Of a stretch of DNA of 64,000 nucleotides, positions 9,149 to 17,306 are shown piece after piece. The stretch's first letter is position 1; each line of letters opens with the position of its first letter. This DNA is from DATJLY01 sp035532935 (lineage in GTDB: Bacteria; Pseudomonadota; Alphaproteobacteria; ATCC43930; CGMCC-115725), in NCBI GenBank assembly GCA_035532935.1, contig DATKQE010000106.1:62001-126000 (forward strand), written 5' to 3'. The notes beneath the pieces are model-generated. The model was given only the letters and a program-made list of their open reading frames with translations, was not told the origin of the DNA and made no database searches. Position numbers and translations under genes: made by a program.

Positions 9149-10237
9149 ATGAAGCTTACGCGGCTGCGCACGGAAGTCGTCCACATCCCGTTTTCGCCGC
9201 CGATCGGCAGCGCTCTGCACGAGCTGCGCTCGGCCGACTGCGTCCTGGTGTTCCTCGAATCCGATGCGGGCCTCGTCGGCGAAGGCCTGGTCTTCACCCT
9301 CAACGGCAGCCGGCTCAAGCTGCTGCGCGAGATGGTGCTGAGCCTCGAGCCGCTGGTCGTCGGGCTCGATCCCGAACTCTCCGGCAGCTTCGCGCTCCGC
9401 GCCTGGCGCGATGTCGGCTTCATCGGCCACAAGGGTGTATCGATCATCGGTCTCGTCGGCGTCGAGGAGGCGCTGTGGGACCTGCGCGGCAAGGCGGCGG
9501 GCATGAACCTGTCACGTCTCATCGGTGCGTGCCGGACGGCGGTGCCGGCCTATCACAGCGGCGGGCTCTGGTTCGACCGCAGCCTCGATGAATTGCGGCG
9601 CGAAGCCGCGGCGTTCGTCAAGCAGGGTTGGCGCGGCATGAAGATGCGGCTCGGCAAGCCCGATCCCCGGGAGGACGTGGCCCGCGTCCGCGCCGTGCGC
9701 GAGACGATCGGGCCGGACGTGGCGCTGATGGTCGACTCGAATCAGCGCTGGACCGAGGCCGAGGCGATCCGCCTCGGACGGATGCTCGAGGAGTTCAATC
9801 TCGCCTGGTTCGAGGAACCGATCCCCTGTCACGACCACGAGGGCGAGGCGCGGATCGCGGCGGCGCTCGATACGCCCGTCGCCAGCGGCGAGACCGAATA
9901 CACGAGCCGCGGCATGTTCGAGATGCTGCGCTGCCGGTCGGCCGACATCCTCATGCCCGACCTGCAGCGCATGGGCGGCCCGAGCGGATTCCTCAAGGCC
10001 GCGCATCTCGCGGAGGCGTTCGACACGCCGGTCGCCTCGCATCTTTTCCCCGAGATGAATCTGGCGCTGCTCGCCGCGGTTCCGAACGCGATGTTTCTCG
10101 AATACATGCCGTGGTGCGAGCCGGTCTATGCCGAGCGCATCGCGCTCGACGGCGAGGGATGCGTGATTGTCCCCGACCGTCCCGGATGGGGCTTCAGCTT
10201 CGACCCGGATGCGATCCGGCGCTTGCGGATCGAATGA
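9149..10237 (+). CDS. enolase-superfamily (MR/MLE) enzyme
   Basis: A 362-residue MR/MLE enzyme of a different branch from the two minus-strand genes. Active-site residues by eye: K165-M-R167, metal ligands D196, E222 and E248, then D266 and H298 in ASHLFPEMN, a motif close to that of mandelate racemase. A KxR plus His-Asp arrangement suggests an acid-sugar dehydratase or a racemase. GGAGGAAAAG precedes the ATG. The TPP enzyme follows after a gap of 112 bases. Exact substrate cannot be read from the sequence. Confidence 0.9.
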   Translation: MKLTRLRTEVVHIPFSPPIGSALHELRSADCVLVFLESDAGLVGEGLVFTLNGSRLKLLREMVLSLEPLVVGLDPELSGSFALRAWRDVGFIGHKGVSIIGLVGVEEALWDLRGKAAGMNLSRLIGACRTAVPAYHSGGLWFDRSLDELRREAAAFVKQGWRGMKMRLGKPDPREDVARVRAVRETIGPDVALMVDSNQRWTEAEAIRLGRMLEEFNLAWFEEPIPCHDHEGEARIAAALDTPVASGETEYTSRGMFEMLRCRSADILMPDLQRMGGPSGFLKAAHLAEAFDTPVASHLFPEMNLALLAAVPNAMFLEYMPWCEPVYAERIALDGEGCVIVPDRPGWGFSFDPDAIRRLRIE

Positions 10238-10349
10238 GGCCCGACATCGCCGATGCGCCCGCACGGATTCGTTGCTAGGATGCAAGGGCCGGAGGAACGA
10301 AGCGGTCGCGCGGATGCGTCGGGCCGCTGCCAGAAAGACGGGAGCAAGC

Positions 10350-12113
10350 ATGGAGCGGCATGAAGGTGACGGCACCAACCGGGTCGGCTGGCAATCCGAT
10401 GTGATCGCCGATCTCGTCCGGCGTTTCGGCTTTCCCTATATCGCGCTCAATCCGGGCGCGAGCTATCGCGGCCTGCACGATTCGCTGGTGAATCACAACG
10501 GCAACCAGCCACCGATGCTGCTGTGCCAGCACGAGAAGATCGCGGTGCAGATCGCGCATGGCTACGCCAAGGCGACGGGACGGCCGATGGTCGCGATCGT
10601 GCACGACGTGGTCGGGCTGCTGCACGCGACCATGGGCATCTACTACGCCTATATCGACCGCGCGCCGATCTTCGTCATCGGCGCGACCGGGCCGATGGAC
10701 GAGAGCAAGCGGCGGCCCTTCATCGACTGGATTCACACCGCCAACGTCCAGGGCGAGGCGGTGCGCAATTTCGTCAAGTGGGACTATCAGCCGGCGAGCG
10801 TCGAGGGCGTGCCCGATTCCTTCGCCCGCGCCTATTCGATCATGATGAGCGAGCCGCAGGGCCCGATCTACATGTGCTACGACGCCTGGCTGCAGGAGGC
10901 GCCGCTCGCGGCGTCCGTCGCGCTGCCCTCGGGCCCGGCCGTGCCGACGGCGATCGCGCCCGATCCCGCCGCGCTCGAGCAGGCCGCCGAGCGGCTGCTC
11001 GCGGCGAAGTTCCCGGTGCTGCTGCCCGAATATGTCGGGCGCGCCGCCAACGGCTTCAATGACATGGTGGCGCTCGCCGAGACCGTCGGCGCCCCGGTCC
11101 ACGACGTGAACGGTCGGCTCAATTTTCCGAATCGCCATCCGCTCAACCTGACCTGGGAGCCGGCCGCATTCCGCGACGCCGATCTCATCCTGGGCCTCGA
11201 TCTGCGCGACTGGGAGAAGCCGACCCACGGCCGCATCCGCGGCGCCGAGCGGACGAAGCGCCCGCTTTTTGCGCCATCCTGCGAATGGATGGAGATCGGC
11301 TTCGGCGACATCGCCGTGAGCAAATGGTCGATGGACTATCAGCGCATTCCCGAATGCAGCCTGCGCGTGCTGGCCGACACCGCGCTCGCGATCCCGGCGC
11401 TGACGCAGCTCTGCCGCGAACGGATCGCCGGCGACAAGGCGCTCGCCGCGCGCATTGCCGAGCGGACGCGCCGGATCGGCGGCATGCACGATGCCATGCA
11501 CGCGCGCCTGCGCGAGGATGCGCGCAAGAACTGGGATGCGTTGCCGATGACGCCCGCGCGCCTTGCCCACGAGGTGTGGGAGGTGATCCGCCACGAGGAT
11601 TGGGTGCTCACCGCGGGCACGCTCAACGAATGGGCGCGCAAGCTGTGGGATTTCGACCGGCCTTATCGCCATCCCGGCCGCTATCTCGGCACCGGCACCC
11701 AGATCGGCATGTCGCTCGGCGTGGCGCTCGCGCACAAGGACCAGGGGCGACTCGTGGTCGATCTTCAGCCCGATGGCGATCTGATGTTCGATGCCGGCGC
11801 GTTGTGGATCGCGGCGCGCTATCGCATCCCGATGCTGGTCGTCATGTATAACAACCGCGCCTATATGAACGACTGGGAACACCAGATCCACGTGTCCGAG
11901 CATCGCGGCACGCCGGTCGAGCGCGCCCATGTCGGCCAGGACATCGTCGATCCGGCGCCCGATTTCGCCGGGCTCGCGCGCTCGATGGGCTGGTTCGCCG
12001 AAGGCCCGATCGAGCGGCCGCAGGACGTTCCGGCGGCGCTCGCGCGCGCCATCGCCGAAGTGAAGCAGGGCCGCCCTGCCCTCGTCGATACGGTGGTCGC
12101 GCGCGGCCGCTGA
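10350..12113 (+). CDS. thiamine-diphosphate-dependent enzyme, acetolactate-synthase-like (copy 1)
   Basis: A 587-residue three-domain TPP enzyme. The cofactor-activating glutamate is E62 (CQHEKIA). The metal/TPP motif begins at G476-D477 and ends at N501-N502. The family joins or cleaves 2-oxo acids (acetolactate synthase, benzoylformate decarboxylase, glyoxylate carboligase and similar). The unusually tryptophan- and histidine-rich middle and the lack of a clear FAD segment argue against a biosynthetic acetolactate synthase. The ATG at 10350 is preferred, with GGAG 6 bases upstream; the frame is open to 10167 but overlaps the MR/MLE gene. Likely a catabolic 2-oxo-acid decarboxylase or lyase. 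Confidence 0.85.
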   Translation: MERHEGDGTNRVGWQSDVIADLVRRFGFPYIALNPGASYRGLHDSLVNHNGNQPPMLLCQHEKIAVQIAHGYAKATGRPMVAIVHDVVGLLHATMGIYYAYIDRAPIFVIGATGPMDESKRRPFIDWIHTANVQGEAVRNFVKWDYQPASVEGVPDSFARAYSIMMSEPQGPIYMCYDAWLQEAPLAASVALPSGPAVPTAIAPDPAALEQAAERLLAAKFPVLLPEYVGRAANGFNDMVALAETVGAPVHDVNGRLNFPNRHPLNLTWEPAAFRDADLILGLDLRDWEKPTHGRIRGAERTKRPLFAPSCEWMEIGFGDIAVSKWSMDYQRIPECSLRVLADTALAIPALTQLCRERIAGDKALAARIAERTRRIGGMHDAMHARLREDARKNWDALPMTPARLAHEVWEVIRHEDWVLTAGTLNEWARKLWDFDRPYRHPGRYLGTGTQIGMSLGVALAHKDQGRLVVDLQPDGDLMFDAGALWIAARYRIPMLVVMYNNRAYMNDWEHQIHVSEHRGTPVERAHVGQDIVDPAPDFAGLARSMGWFAEGPIERPQDVPAALARAIAEVKQGRPALVDTVVARGR

Positions 12114-12133
12114 GACGCGGCCGCGCCGCCGTC

Positions 12134-13264
12134 TCAGTTCATCTTGACCACGACCTTGATCGCATCCTCGATGCGCTCGCGCGCATAGCGGATCGCGGTC
12201 GGCACCTCGGCCAGCGGAAAGGTGTGGGTGTGGATGATCTTGGCGTCGAAGCGCTTCTGCGCCATGAACGCCGCGGCGCGATGGGTCGCGCTCTTGCCCT
12301 CGCCGCGGATGCCGAAGACATAGATGTTGTTGCGCACGAGGTGGGCCAGATCGACCGGCACCGGATCGCTCGGGAACGCGGCCAGGCAGATGCGGCCGCC
12401 GCGGTTCACCATCTTCGCTGCCTGGTTGAGTGCATCGCCGGCGCCGGAGCATTCGAGCACGTATTGCACGCCCTTGCCACCGGTGAGGCGACGGACCGCC
12501 GCGACCGCATCCTCGTTGCGCACATTGACGACCGCGTCGGCGCCGAGCTTCCGCCCCATCTCGAGGCGGCGTTCGCGCGTCCCGGTGAGGATCACGGGCG
12601 CGGCGCCGAGCGCCTTGGCGACCGCGACGCCCATGAGCCCGATCGGGCCCGGGCCGGTCACGACCACGCCCTCGCCCGCGATCAGCCCGCCCATCACGTC
12701 GAGCCCATACATCGCCGTGCCGGCGGTGACGATGAGCGTCGCCTCCTCGGACGACATCTCGTCCGGCACGTGCACCATGGTGTTGACGTTGTTGACCGCA
12801 TATTCGGCGAAGCCGCCATCGGTGCTGAAGCCGTTGGCGCGATGGCCCTTCGAGGCGAAGCCGTAATTCAGGCACGAGGTGTACATGCCCTCGCGGCAGC
12901 GCGCGCAGCGGCCGCAGCCGGCATGGACCTCGACCGCGATGCGATCGCCGATCTGGAATTCGTCGACCGTCGGGCCGAGCTTCACCACCGTGCCCATGTA
13001 TTCGTGGCCGATGGTGAAATTTCTGTTGAACGGGGATTCGCCCTCGACCATGGCCGGCAGGCCGTGCTTCATGATCTCGATGTCGGTGGCGCAGACCGCG
13101 ATCGCGTCGATCCGGACCAGCACTTCCGCCCGGCCGGGCTCGGGCATGGGCTTCTCAACCAGCATCAGTTCGTCCGGCCCGCCGAGCACCCAGGCCTTCA
13201 TCGTCCCGGGGATCGGAAATTCGTTGCTGCGCGTGGCCCTATCGGCCGGACCGGCTGTCGACAT
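12134..13264 (-). CDS. zinc-dependent alcohol dehydrogenase (MDR family)
   Basis: A 376-residue medium-chain dehydrogenase. The catalytic zinc site shows C58 and H87-E88. The structural zinc site is C117, C120, C123 and C131. The nucleotide-binding loop GPGPIG follows near residue 200. It should oxidise an alcohol or sugar alcohol with NAD(P). GGGAG lies at good distance from the ATG at 13264; a longer start at 13282 has no clear site. It is a single-gene minus unit ending 20 bases from the TPP gene. Substrate unknown; threonine or sorbitol dehydrogenase-like members are alternatives. Confidence 0.9.
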   Translation of the reverse strand: MSTAGPADRATRSNEFPIPGTMKAWVLGGPDELMLVEKPMPEPGRAEVLVRIDAIAVCATDIEIMKHGLPAMVEGESPFNRNFTIGHEYMGTVVKLGPTVDEFQIGDRIAVEVHAGCGRCARCREGMYTSCLNYGFASKGHRANGFSTDGGFAEYAVNNVNTMVHVPDEMSSEEATLIVTAGTAMYGLDVMGGLIAGEGVVVTGPGPIGLMGVAVAKALGAAPVILTGTRERRLEMGRKLGADAVVNVRNEDAVAAVRRLTGGKGVQYVLECSGAGDALNQAAKMVNRGGRICLAAFPSDPVPVDLAHLVRNNIYVFGIRGEGKSATHRAAAFMAQKRFDAKIIHTHTFPLAEVPTAIRYARERIEDAIKVVVKMN

Positions 13265-13377
13265 GGTCGGGACTCCCTGCAATCCGCCGCAGCCTGCGCG
13301 CGGCCGGACGGCGATTCCGTTGTAGCGGTTTTGCGATGGGGAATCACCAGGACAATCGCCGCCGCGGCGCCGTGGGC

Positions 13378-13406
13378 TTCACACGCCCGACCGGCTGACG
13401 TATCAT
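13378..13406 (+). promoter_or_regulatory. candidate sigma-70 promoter for the VOC-RraA unit
   Basis: TTCACA and TATCAT are separated by exactly 17 bases, with the -10 box about 31 bases before the ATG at 13438. It lies between divergent genes, in the right orientation for the VOC gene. Confidence 0.5.
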
Positions 13407-13437
13407 CTTTGCCTTGTGGCTACCGGAGGAGATGCGG

Positions 13438-14103
13438 ATGGACAAGCATGACGCGGGCACGGGCGCTTTCGCGTCCGCCGCCATGCCGGTCGCGGAGCTC
13501 GCCTTCTGCTCGGAGCTCGAGGCGACGCCGACCGCCCGGGTGCCCGATCTTGCCGACGACGTGGTGCGGCCGGCCTATCTCGCGCATATCGTCTTCCTCA
13601 CCAACCGCATCGACGACATGCGCCAATGGTGGCGCGCGGTGCTGGGCGGGGCCGCGATGATGTCGGGAAAGGAGATGGAATTCATCACCTTCGACGACGA
13701 GCATCATCGCGTCGCGATCTTCCGGCGCGACCGTCTGAAGGAGAAGTCGGCCGCCGCCGATACCACCGGCATGCACCATGTCGCCTTCACCTATGGGTCG
13801 CTGGCCGACCTGGTCGCGACCTATCGGCGGCTCAAGGCGCGCGGCATCGTGCCGGTGCGCACCATTCATCACGGCATCACGGTCTCGAATTACTATCTCG
13901 ATCCCGACAACAATCGGGTCGAGTTGCAGGTGAACGCGTTCGCGACCAAGGACAAGCTCAACGCCTGGCTGGCGCTGCGCGGGTTCAATGACAACCCGAT
14001 CGGCGTGCTGTTCGATTTCGCGGAGCTGGCCGATCGCCTCGATGCGGGCGAAGATCCCGAGATCCTGCACCAGCCGCTGGCTGCGGCAGCCGAACCGGCG
14101 TGA
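13438..14103 (+). CDS. VOC-family dioxygenase-like protein
   Basis: A 221-residue protein with one vicinal-oxygen-chelate domain. The candidate metal triad is H50 (AHIVF), H114 (HHVAF) and E162 (VELQV). The first 40 residues are an unassigned extension. The ATG at 13438 is chosen over that at 13432 because GGAGGAG would touch the earlier one. Its stop overlaps the GTG start of the next gene (GTGA), so the two are translationally coupled and probably work on consecutive intermediates. A biphenyl-2,3-diol dioxygenase-like or isomerase activity is possible. Confidence 0.85.
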   Translation: MDKHDAGTGAFASAAMPVAELAFCSELEATPTARVPDLADDVVRPAYLAHIVFLTNRIDDMRQWWRAVLGGAAMMSGKEMEFITFDDEHHRVAIFRRDRLKEKSAAADTTGMHHVAFTYGSLADLVATYRRLKARGIVPVRTIHHGITVSNYYLDPDNNRVELQVNAFATKDKLNAWLALRGFNDNPIGVLFDFAELADRLDAGEDPEILHQPLAAAAEPA

Positions 14104-14816
14104 ACACCGTGACGGCGCTCTTGAGCCCCGAGCTGTTGGCGGCGCTTGCCGCATTCGACACGCCCACGATCTGCAATGCGCTCGAGCTGGTCGCGCCGGC
14201 GCGGCGGGCGATGGGCTTCAACCGCAAGCCGTTGCTATCGCCCATTCCCGGCGTCAAGCCGGTGATCGGTTATGCGCGCACGGTGACGATCCGCTCGCGC
14301 GAGCCGCATCCGCGCAGCAAGGAAGAGGCGCGCGCGACGCGCCTCAGTTATTACGAATACATCGGCCAATCGCCGCTGCCGAGCCTCTGCGTGATGCAGG
14401 ATATCGACGGCCCCGACACCGGCTTCGGCTGCTTCTGGGGCGAGGTCCAGTCGAATCTGCACAAGGCCTTGGGCTGCATCGGCGTCGTCACCGACGGCGC
14501 AGTGCGCGACATCGACGTCTGGGCCGCGGGGTTCTTCGTCCTGGCCGGATCGGTGATGCCCTCGCACGCCCATGTCGACATCGTCGAGTTCGGCGGCACG
14601 GTGAGCGTGGCCGGCATGATCGTCGCGTCCGACGACATCGTCCATGCCGACCGGCACGGCGCGGTGGTGATCCCGCGCGCTGCCGCGGCGGCGCTGCCGC
14701 AGGCGGCGATGACCCTCGCCCGGCGCGAGAAGGTCGTGCTCGACGCTTGCGCGGCGCCCGGCTTCAAGGCCGCCGATCTCGCCGCCATCTTCGCCCGGAT
14801 GGACGACATCCACTGA
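14100..14816 (+). CDS. RraA-like / 4-hydroxy-4-methyl-2-oxoglutarate aldolase-family protein
   Basis: A 238-residue protein of the RraA fold, often mis-named dimethylmenaquinone methyltransferase. The family motif TDGAVRD places the key Arg-Asp at 136-137, and a second acidic residue lies in HADRHGAVVIP. Catabolic members split 4-hydroxy-2-oxo acids to pyruvate or oxaloacetate after aromatic ring cleavage; RraA itself binds RNase E. Coupling to a ring-cleavage-type VOC gene by a GTGA overlap favours the aldolase role. The protein is longer than RraA (about 160 residues) and matches the aldolase-like members. Start is GTG at 14100. Confidence 0.85.
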   Translation: MNTVTALLSPELLAALAAFDTPTICNALELVAPARRAMGFNRKPLLSPIPGVKPVIGYARTVTIRSREPHPRSKEEARATRLSYYEYIGQSPLPSLCVMQDIDGPDTGFGCFWGEVQSNLHKALGCIGVVTDGAVRDIDVWAAGFFVLAGSVMPSHAHVDIVEFGGTVSVAGMIVASDDIVHADRHGAVVIPRAAAAALPQAAMTLARREKVVLDACAAPGFKAADLAAIFARMDDIH

Positions 14817-14837
14817 GCCGGCTGGCGCCGCTTCGTT

Positions 14838-16073
14838 TCAGCCGAGCGGTCCCTGGAACACCGGACCGCGATAGGTATCGGAAAGCGGATCGAGTGCCTC
14901 GGGCCAGGCGTCGTTGTCGACCTTGCGGCGCAATTCCGCCGGCCGCGGCCGCCCGTCCCAGCCGATCTGCTCCATGTAATAATAGAGCTGGATCGCGTTG
15001 CCCTCGGGATCGAGCGCAATGGCCGAAAAGTCGATGCCGGGAAAGAGCTCGGGCGGCAGATACTTGATGGTGACGCCGTGGTCCTTCAAGAACCGCACGG
15101 CATCGCGGAGCTGGTGGTAGCTTCCGACCTGCATGCCATAGGCCATGCAGATCGAATCCGACCGCAGTCCCAGTTCCGCGCGCAGCGCAAGCGGATAGAG
15201 CGCGATGGTGTGATGCTCGGTATTGGCGCGCAGGAACACCATACGATGGCCGCGCCATAGCACCTGTTCCGTCACGGTGAGGCCCATGACGTCGGCATAG
15301 AACCGCGCCGCTGCGTCGATATCGCGGGCGAAGAGGCGGATCGGACCGTTGCGGACGATGCGGAACGGGCGCGGCAACAGAGTCCCGGCCACATCATGGA
15401 CGGGCGCACCGAACGGGCGCTGGTGCATCCCCTGGCGCAGATCGAGCCCGCCCTCGATCGCCGCGAGCGCCATCGGAAAATCGGGGGCGGCCGCGCCGTC
15501 GAGCGGCGGCAGCGGATCGCCCCGGGGACAGATCGCCACCGGCTTGGACACGCCGTCCCAGCCGATCTGGTCCATCCCGTAATAGATCTCGTTCGAGATG
15601 TGATCCGCATCGGTCACGGTGAAATTCCAGTTCGCGCCGCGCGCGTCGCGCCCGCCGGGCCGTGCGATCGAGACCTGCCGCTCGGTCAGCCAGCGCCTTC
15701 CCTCGGTGACCTCGCGCAGGGTCGCGACCTGCCACGCCATGTGGCTGATCCAGGTCGTGCCCTCGCGCTTGGGCGCCGACGAGCCCGCAAACGCCCAATG
15801 CGGAAACAGCACGACCGAATGATGGTCGGCGCCGACGCGGAGGAAATAGCCGTTCGGGTCCTGACCGGTCGCGCTCGTCAAGCCGAACTGCTTGCCGAAA
15901 TCGACCGTGTCGGTGACTGGCAGGCCGAGCAGGTCGCCGTAGAAATGTAGTGCCGGCTCCTGGTCCGCCACATTGAACCCGAAATGTCCGAGCCGCAGCA
16001 CCCGGAATGGCCGGTCGAGACGAATGCCGCCGACGTCATAGGTTGCAGCGGCCGCTCCATGTACCATCGCCAT
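14838..16073 (-). CDS. two-domain VOC-family protein with a degenerate second domain
   Basis: A 411-residue protein made of two tandem glyoxalase/dioxygenase-type domains (about 25-175 and 235-375). The first has a complete candidate metal triad, H30, H111 and E162. In the second the equivalent sites read IRLF, CMAY and IQLYY, so no metal site is evident. Both halves end in nearly the same short motif, QIGWDG, at 169-174 and 369-374, which shows internal duplication. AAGGAG is seven bases before the ATG at 16073. It follows the MetE-like gene by 25 bases on the same strand. Dioxygenase or isomerase; substrate unknown. Confidence 0.85.
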   Translation of the reverse strand: MAMVHGAAAATYDVGGIRLDRPFRVLRLGHFGFNVADQEPALHFYGDLLGLPVTDTVDFGKQFGLTSATGQDPNGYFLRVGADHHSVVLFPHWAFAGSSAPKREGTTWISHMAWQVATLREVTEGRRWLTERQVSIARPGGRDARGANWNFTVTDADHISNEIYYGMDQIGWDGVSKPVAICPRGDPLPPLDGAAAPDFPMALAAIEGGLDLRQGMHQRPFGAPVHDVAGTLLPRPFRIVRNGPIRLFARDIDAAARFYADVMGLTVTEQVLWRGHRMVFLRANTEHHTIALYPLALRAELGLRSDSICMAYGMQVGSYHQLRDAVRFLKDHGVTIKYLPPELFPGIDFSAIALDPEGNAIQLYYYMEQIGWDGRPRPAELRRKVDNDAWPEALDPLSDTYRGPVFQGPLG

Positions 16074-16098
16074 CGCACGCCTCCTTCGACGCCTTGGC

Positions 16099-17157
16099 TT
16101 AGGAAACGATTTCTGCGGCGCGCGCATGCGCGGCGAACAGCGCCGGCAGCCGCGCCGGATCGCCGCGCGCCATGCCGCATTCGGTGCCGACGCCGTCGAC
16201 GCGCGCGTGACGCCGTGCCGCGGCGAGGCGCGCGGCGTCGCCAGCGGCGTCATTGTAATGAACGAGGCCGAGATAGAGCTCGGTTTCGGCGCCCAGCTTC
16301 AACCGCTCGAGCGGCACGTAATAGGCGTCGTCGCTGCGGCCCTTGGGCACGGGCAGATGGAAGAACTGGATCGGCCGCTTGACCGCGCCGGCGATGGCGT
16401 TGGTCATCTCGACCATGAGGCCAGTGTCCTTGGGCTGAACCATGTGCTCGTCGGCGGGGCTGCCGTAGCACAGGTGATAGCCGAGCTCGATCCCGGGCGG
16501 CACGGCATCGCCGATGGTCTTCAGCACGTCGATGCACTCGGTCCGGAAGTCGACCGGCCCCCGCTCGTAATAGCCCTCCCACGCCAGCACCTCCTGGCAC
16601 ACGTCCCACTGCACGGCGATGCGGTCGTTGGGCAGCGCGGCGGCGATCTTCGCGACCTCGCCGACGAAGTGCCGCGTCAGCGCCGGCAGCAGGCCCGGCC
16701 GGTCGGCCGGCACCATGTTATTGTAGGTCGGCGCGATCGGCGTCGGGATGCTGATCTGGAATTTTACCTTGGCGGGAATGACGCCGGCGCGCTGCAGGCG
16801 GTCGAACACGCCCCAGGATTGGATCGCCATCTCGGCATAGCCGGTCTTGAAGGCGGCGGCATCGGGCTTGGCGCCCGGCTTGAGGCGCAGCCGTGGGATC
16901 TCGCGGATCACCTTGCCGTCCCACTGCACGAATTTGAACGGCGGCACGTCCGTGGCGAATTCGATCGCCGGATTTTCTGCCAGCACATCCTGAAGGAACC
17001 GGATCCAGGTCTTGCGGATACCGGTTTCGCCATCGGGAACGCGGACGAGATGCTGCCCGAACGCCTGCGACGCGGTGCGGAACACGGTCTCGGCATCGGG
17101 CAGCGGAACGCTTCCCACGAGATGCACGATCGGATGCTTGCTGCGGTCTGCGCACAT
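16099..17157 (-). CDS. MetE C-terminal-domain-like protein (cobalamin-independent methionine synthase/UROD superfamily), copy 1
   Basis: A 352-residue single-barrel protein related to the catalytic half of MetE. Such stand-alone proteins often sit in catabolic clusters where they may move a methyl group to a thiol. Candidate zinc/thiol region: GYHLCYG around the middle and TECGMARG near the C-terminus, with VGSVPLPD at the N-terminus. Full MetE is about 750 residues, so this lacks the N-terminal half. The start at 17157 has GGGAGGA eight bases upstream; the open frame extends to 17262. A second family member lies at 51542. True substrate unknown. Confidence 0.8.
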   Translation of the reverse strand: MCADRSKHPIVHLVGSVPLPDAETVFRTASQAFGQHLVRVPDGETGIRKTWIRFLQDVLAENPAIEFATDVPPFKFVQWDGKVIREIPRLRLKPGAKPDAAAFKTGYAEMAIQSWGVFDRLQRAGVIPAKVKFQISIPTPIAPTYNNMVPADRPGLLPALTRHFVGEVAKIAAALPNDRIAVQWDVCQEVLAWEGYYERGPVDFRTECIDVLKTIGDAVPPGIELGYHLCYGSPADEHMVQPKDTGLMVEMTNAIAGAVKRPIQFFHLPVPKGRSDDAYYVPLERLKLGAETELYLGLVHYNDAAGDAARLAAARRHARVDGVGTECGMARGDPARLPALFAAHARAAEIVS

Positions 17158-17197
17158 GGCGTCGGTCCTCCCCATCGGTCCTTTGCCGTTCGGGGCC

Positions 17198-17226
17198 ATT
17201 ATACGCAGGAACCCCTCGATTGCCTC
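17198..17226 (-). promoter_or_regulatory. candidate promoter with a perfect TATAAT -10 box
   Basis: On the minus strand TATAAT occupies 17203-17198, about 40 bases before the ATG of the MetE-like gene at 17157. The -35 region 17 bases upstream (GAGGCA) is weak. A perfect -10 box stands out in DNA this rich in GC. Confidence 0.45.
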
Positions 17227-17306
17227 ACCGTTGACGCGCGGGTCTTTCCCGGTCAGAAGCAAGGCGTGCCCGGATCGCGGCCGAGCAGCGAGGAGGTCTT
17301 CCGACC

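Noticed and set aside
10275..12875. 866-codon open frame on the minus strand
   Set aside because: Antisense to TPP copy 1 and crosses into the alcohol dehydrogenase gene in another frame. No motifs.
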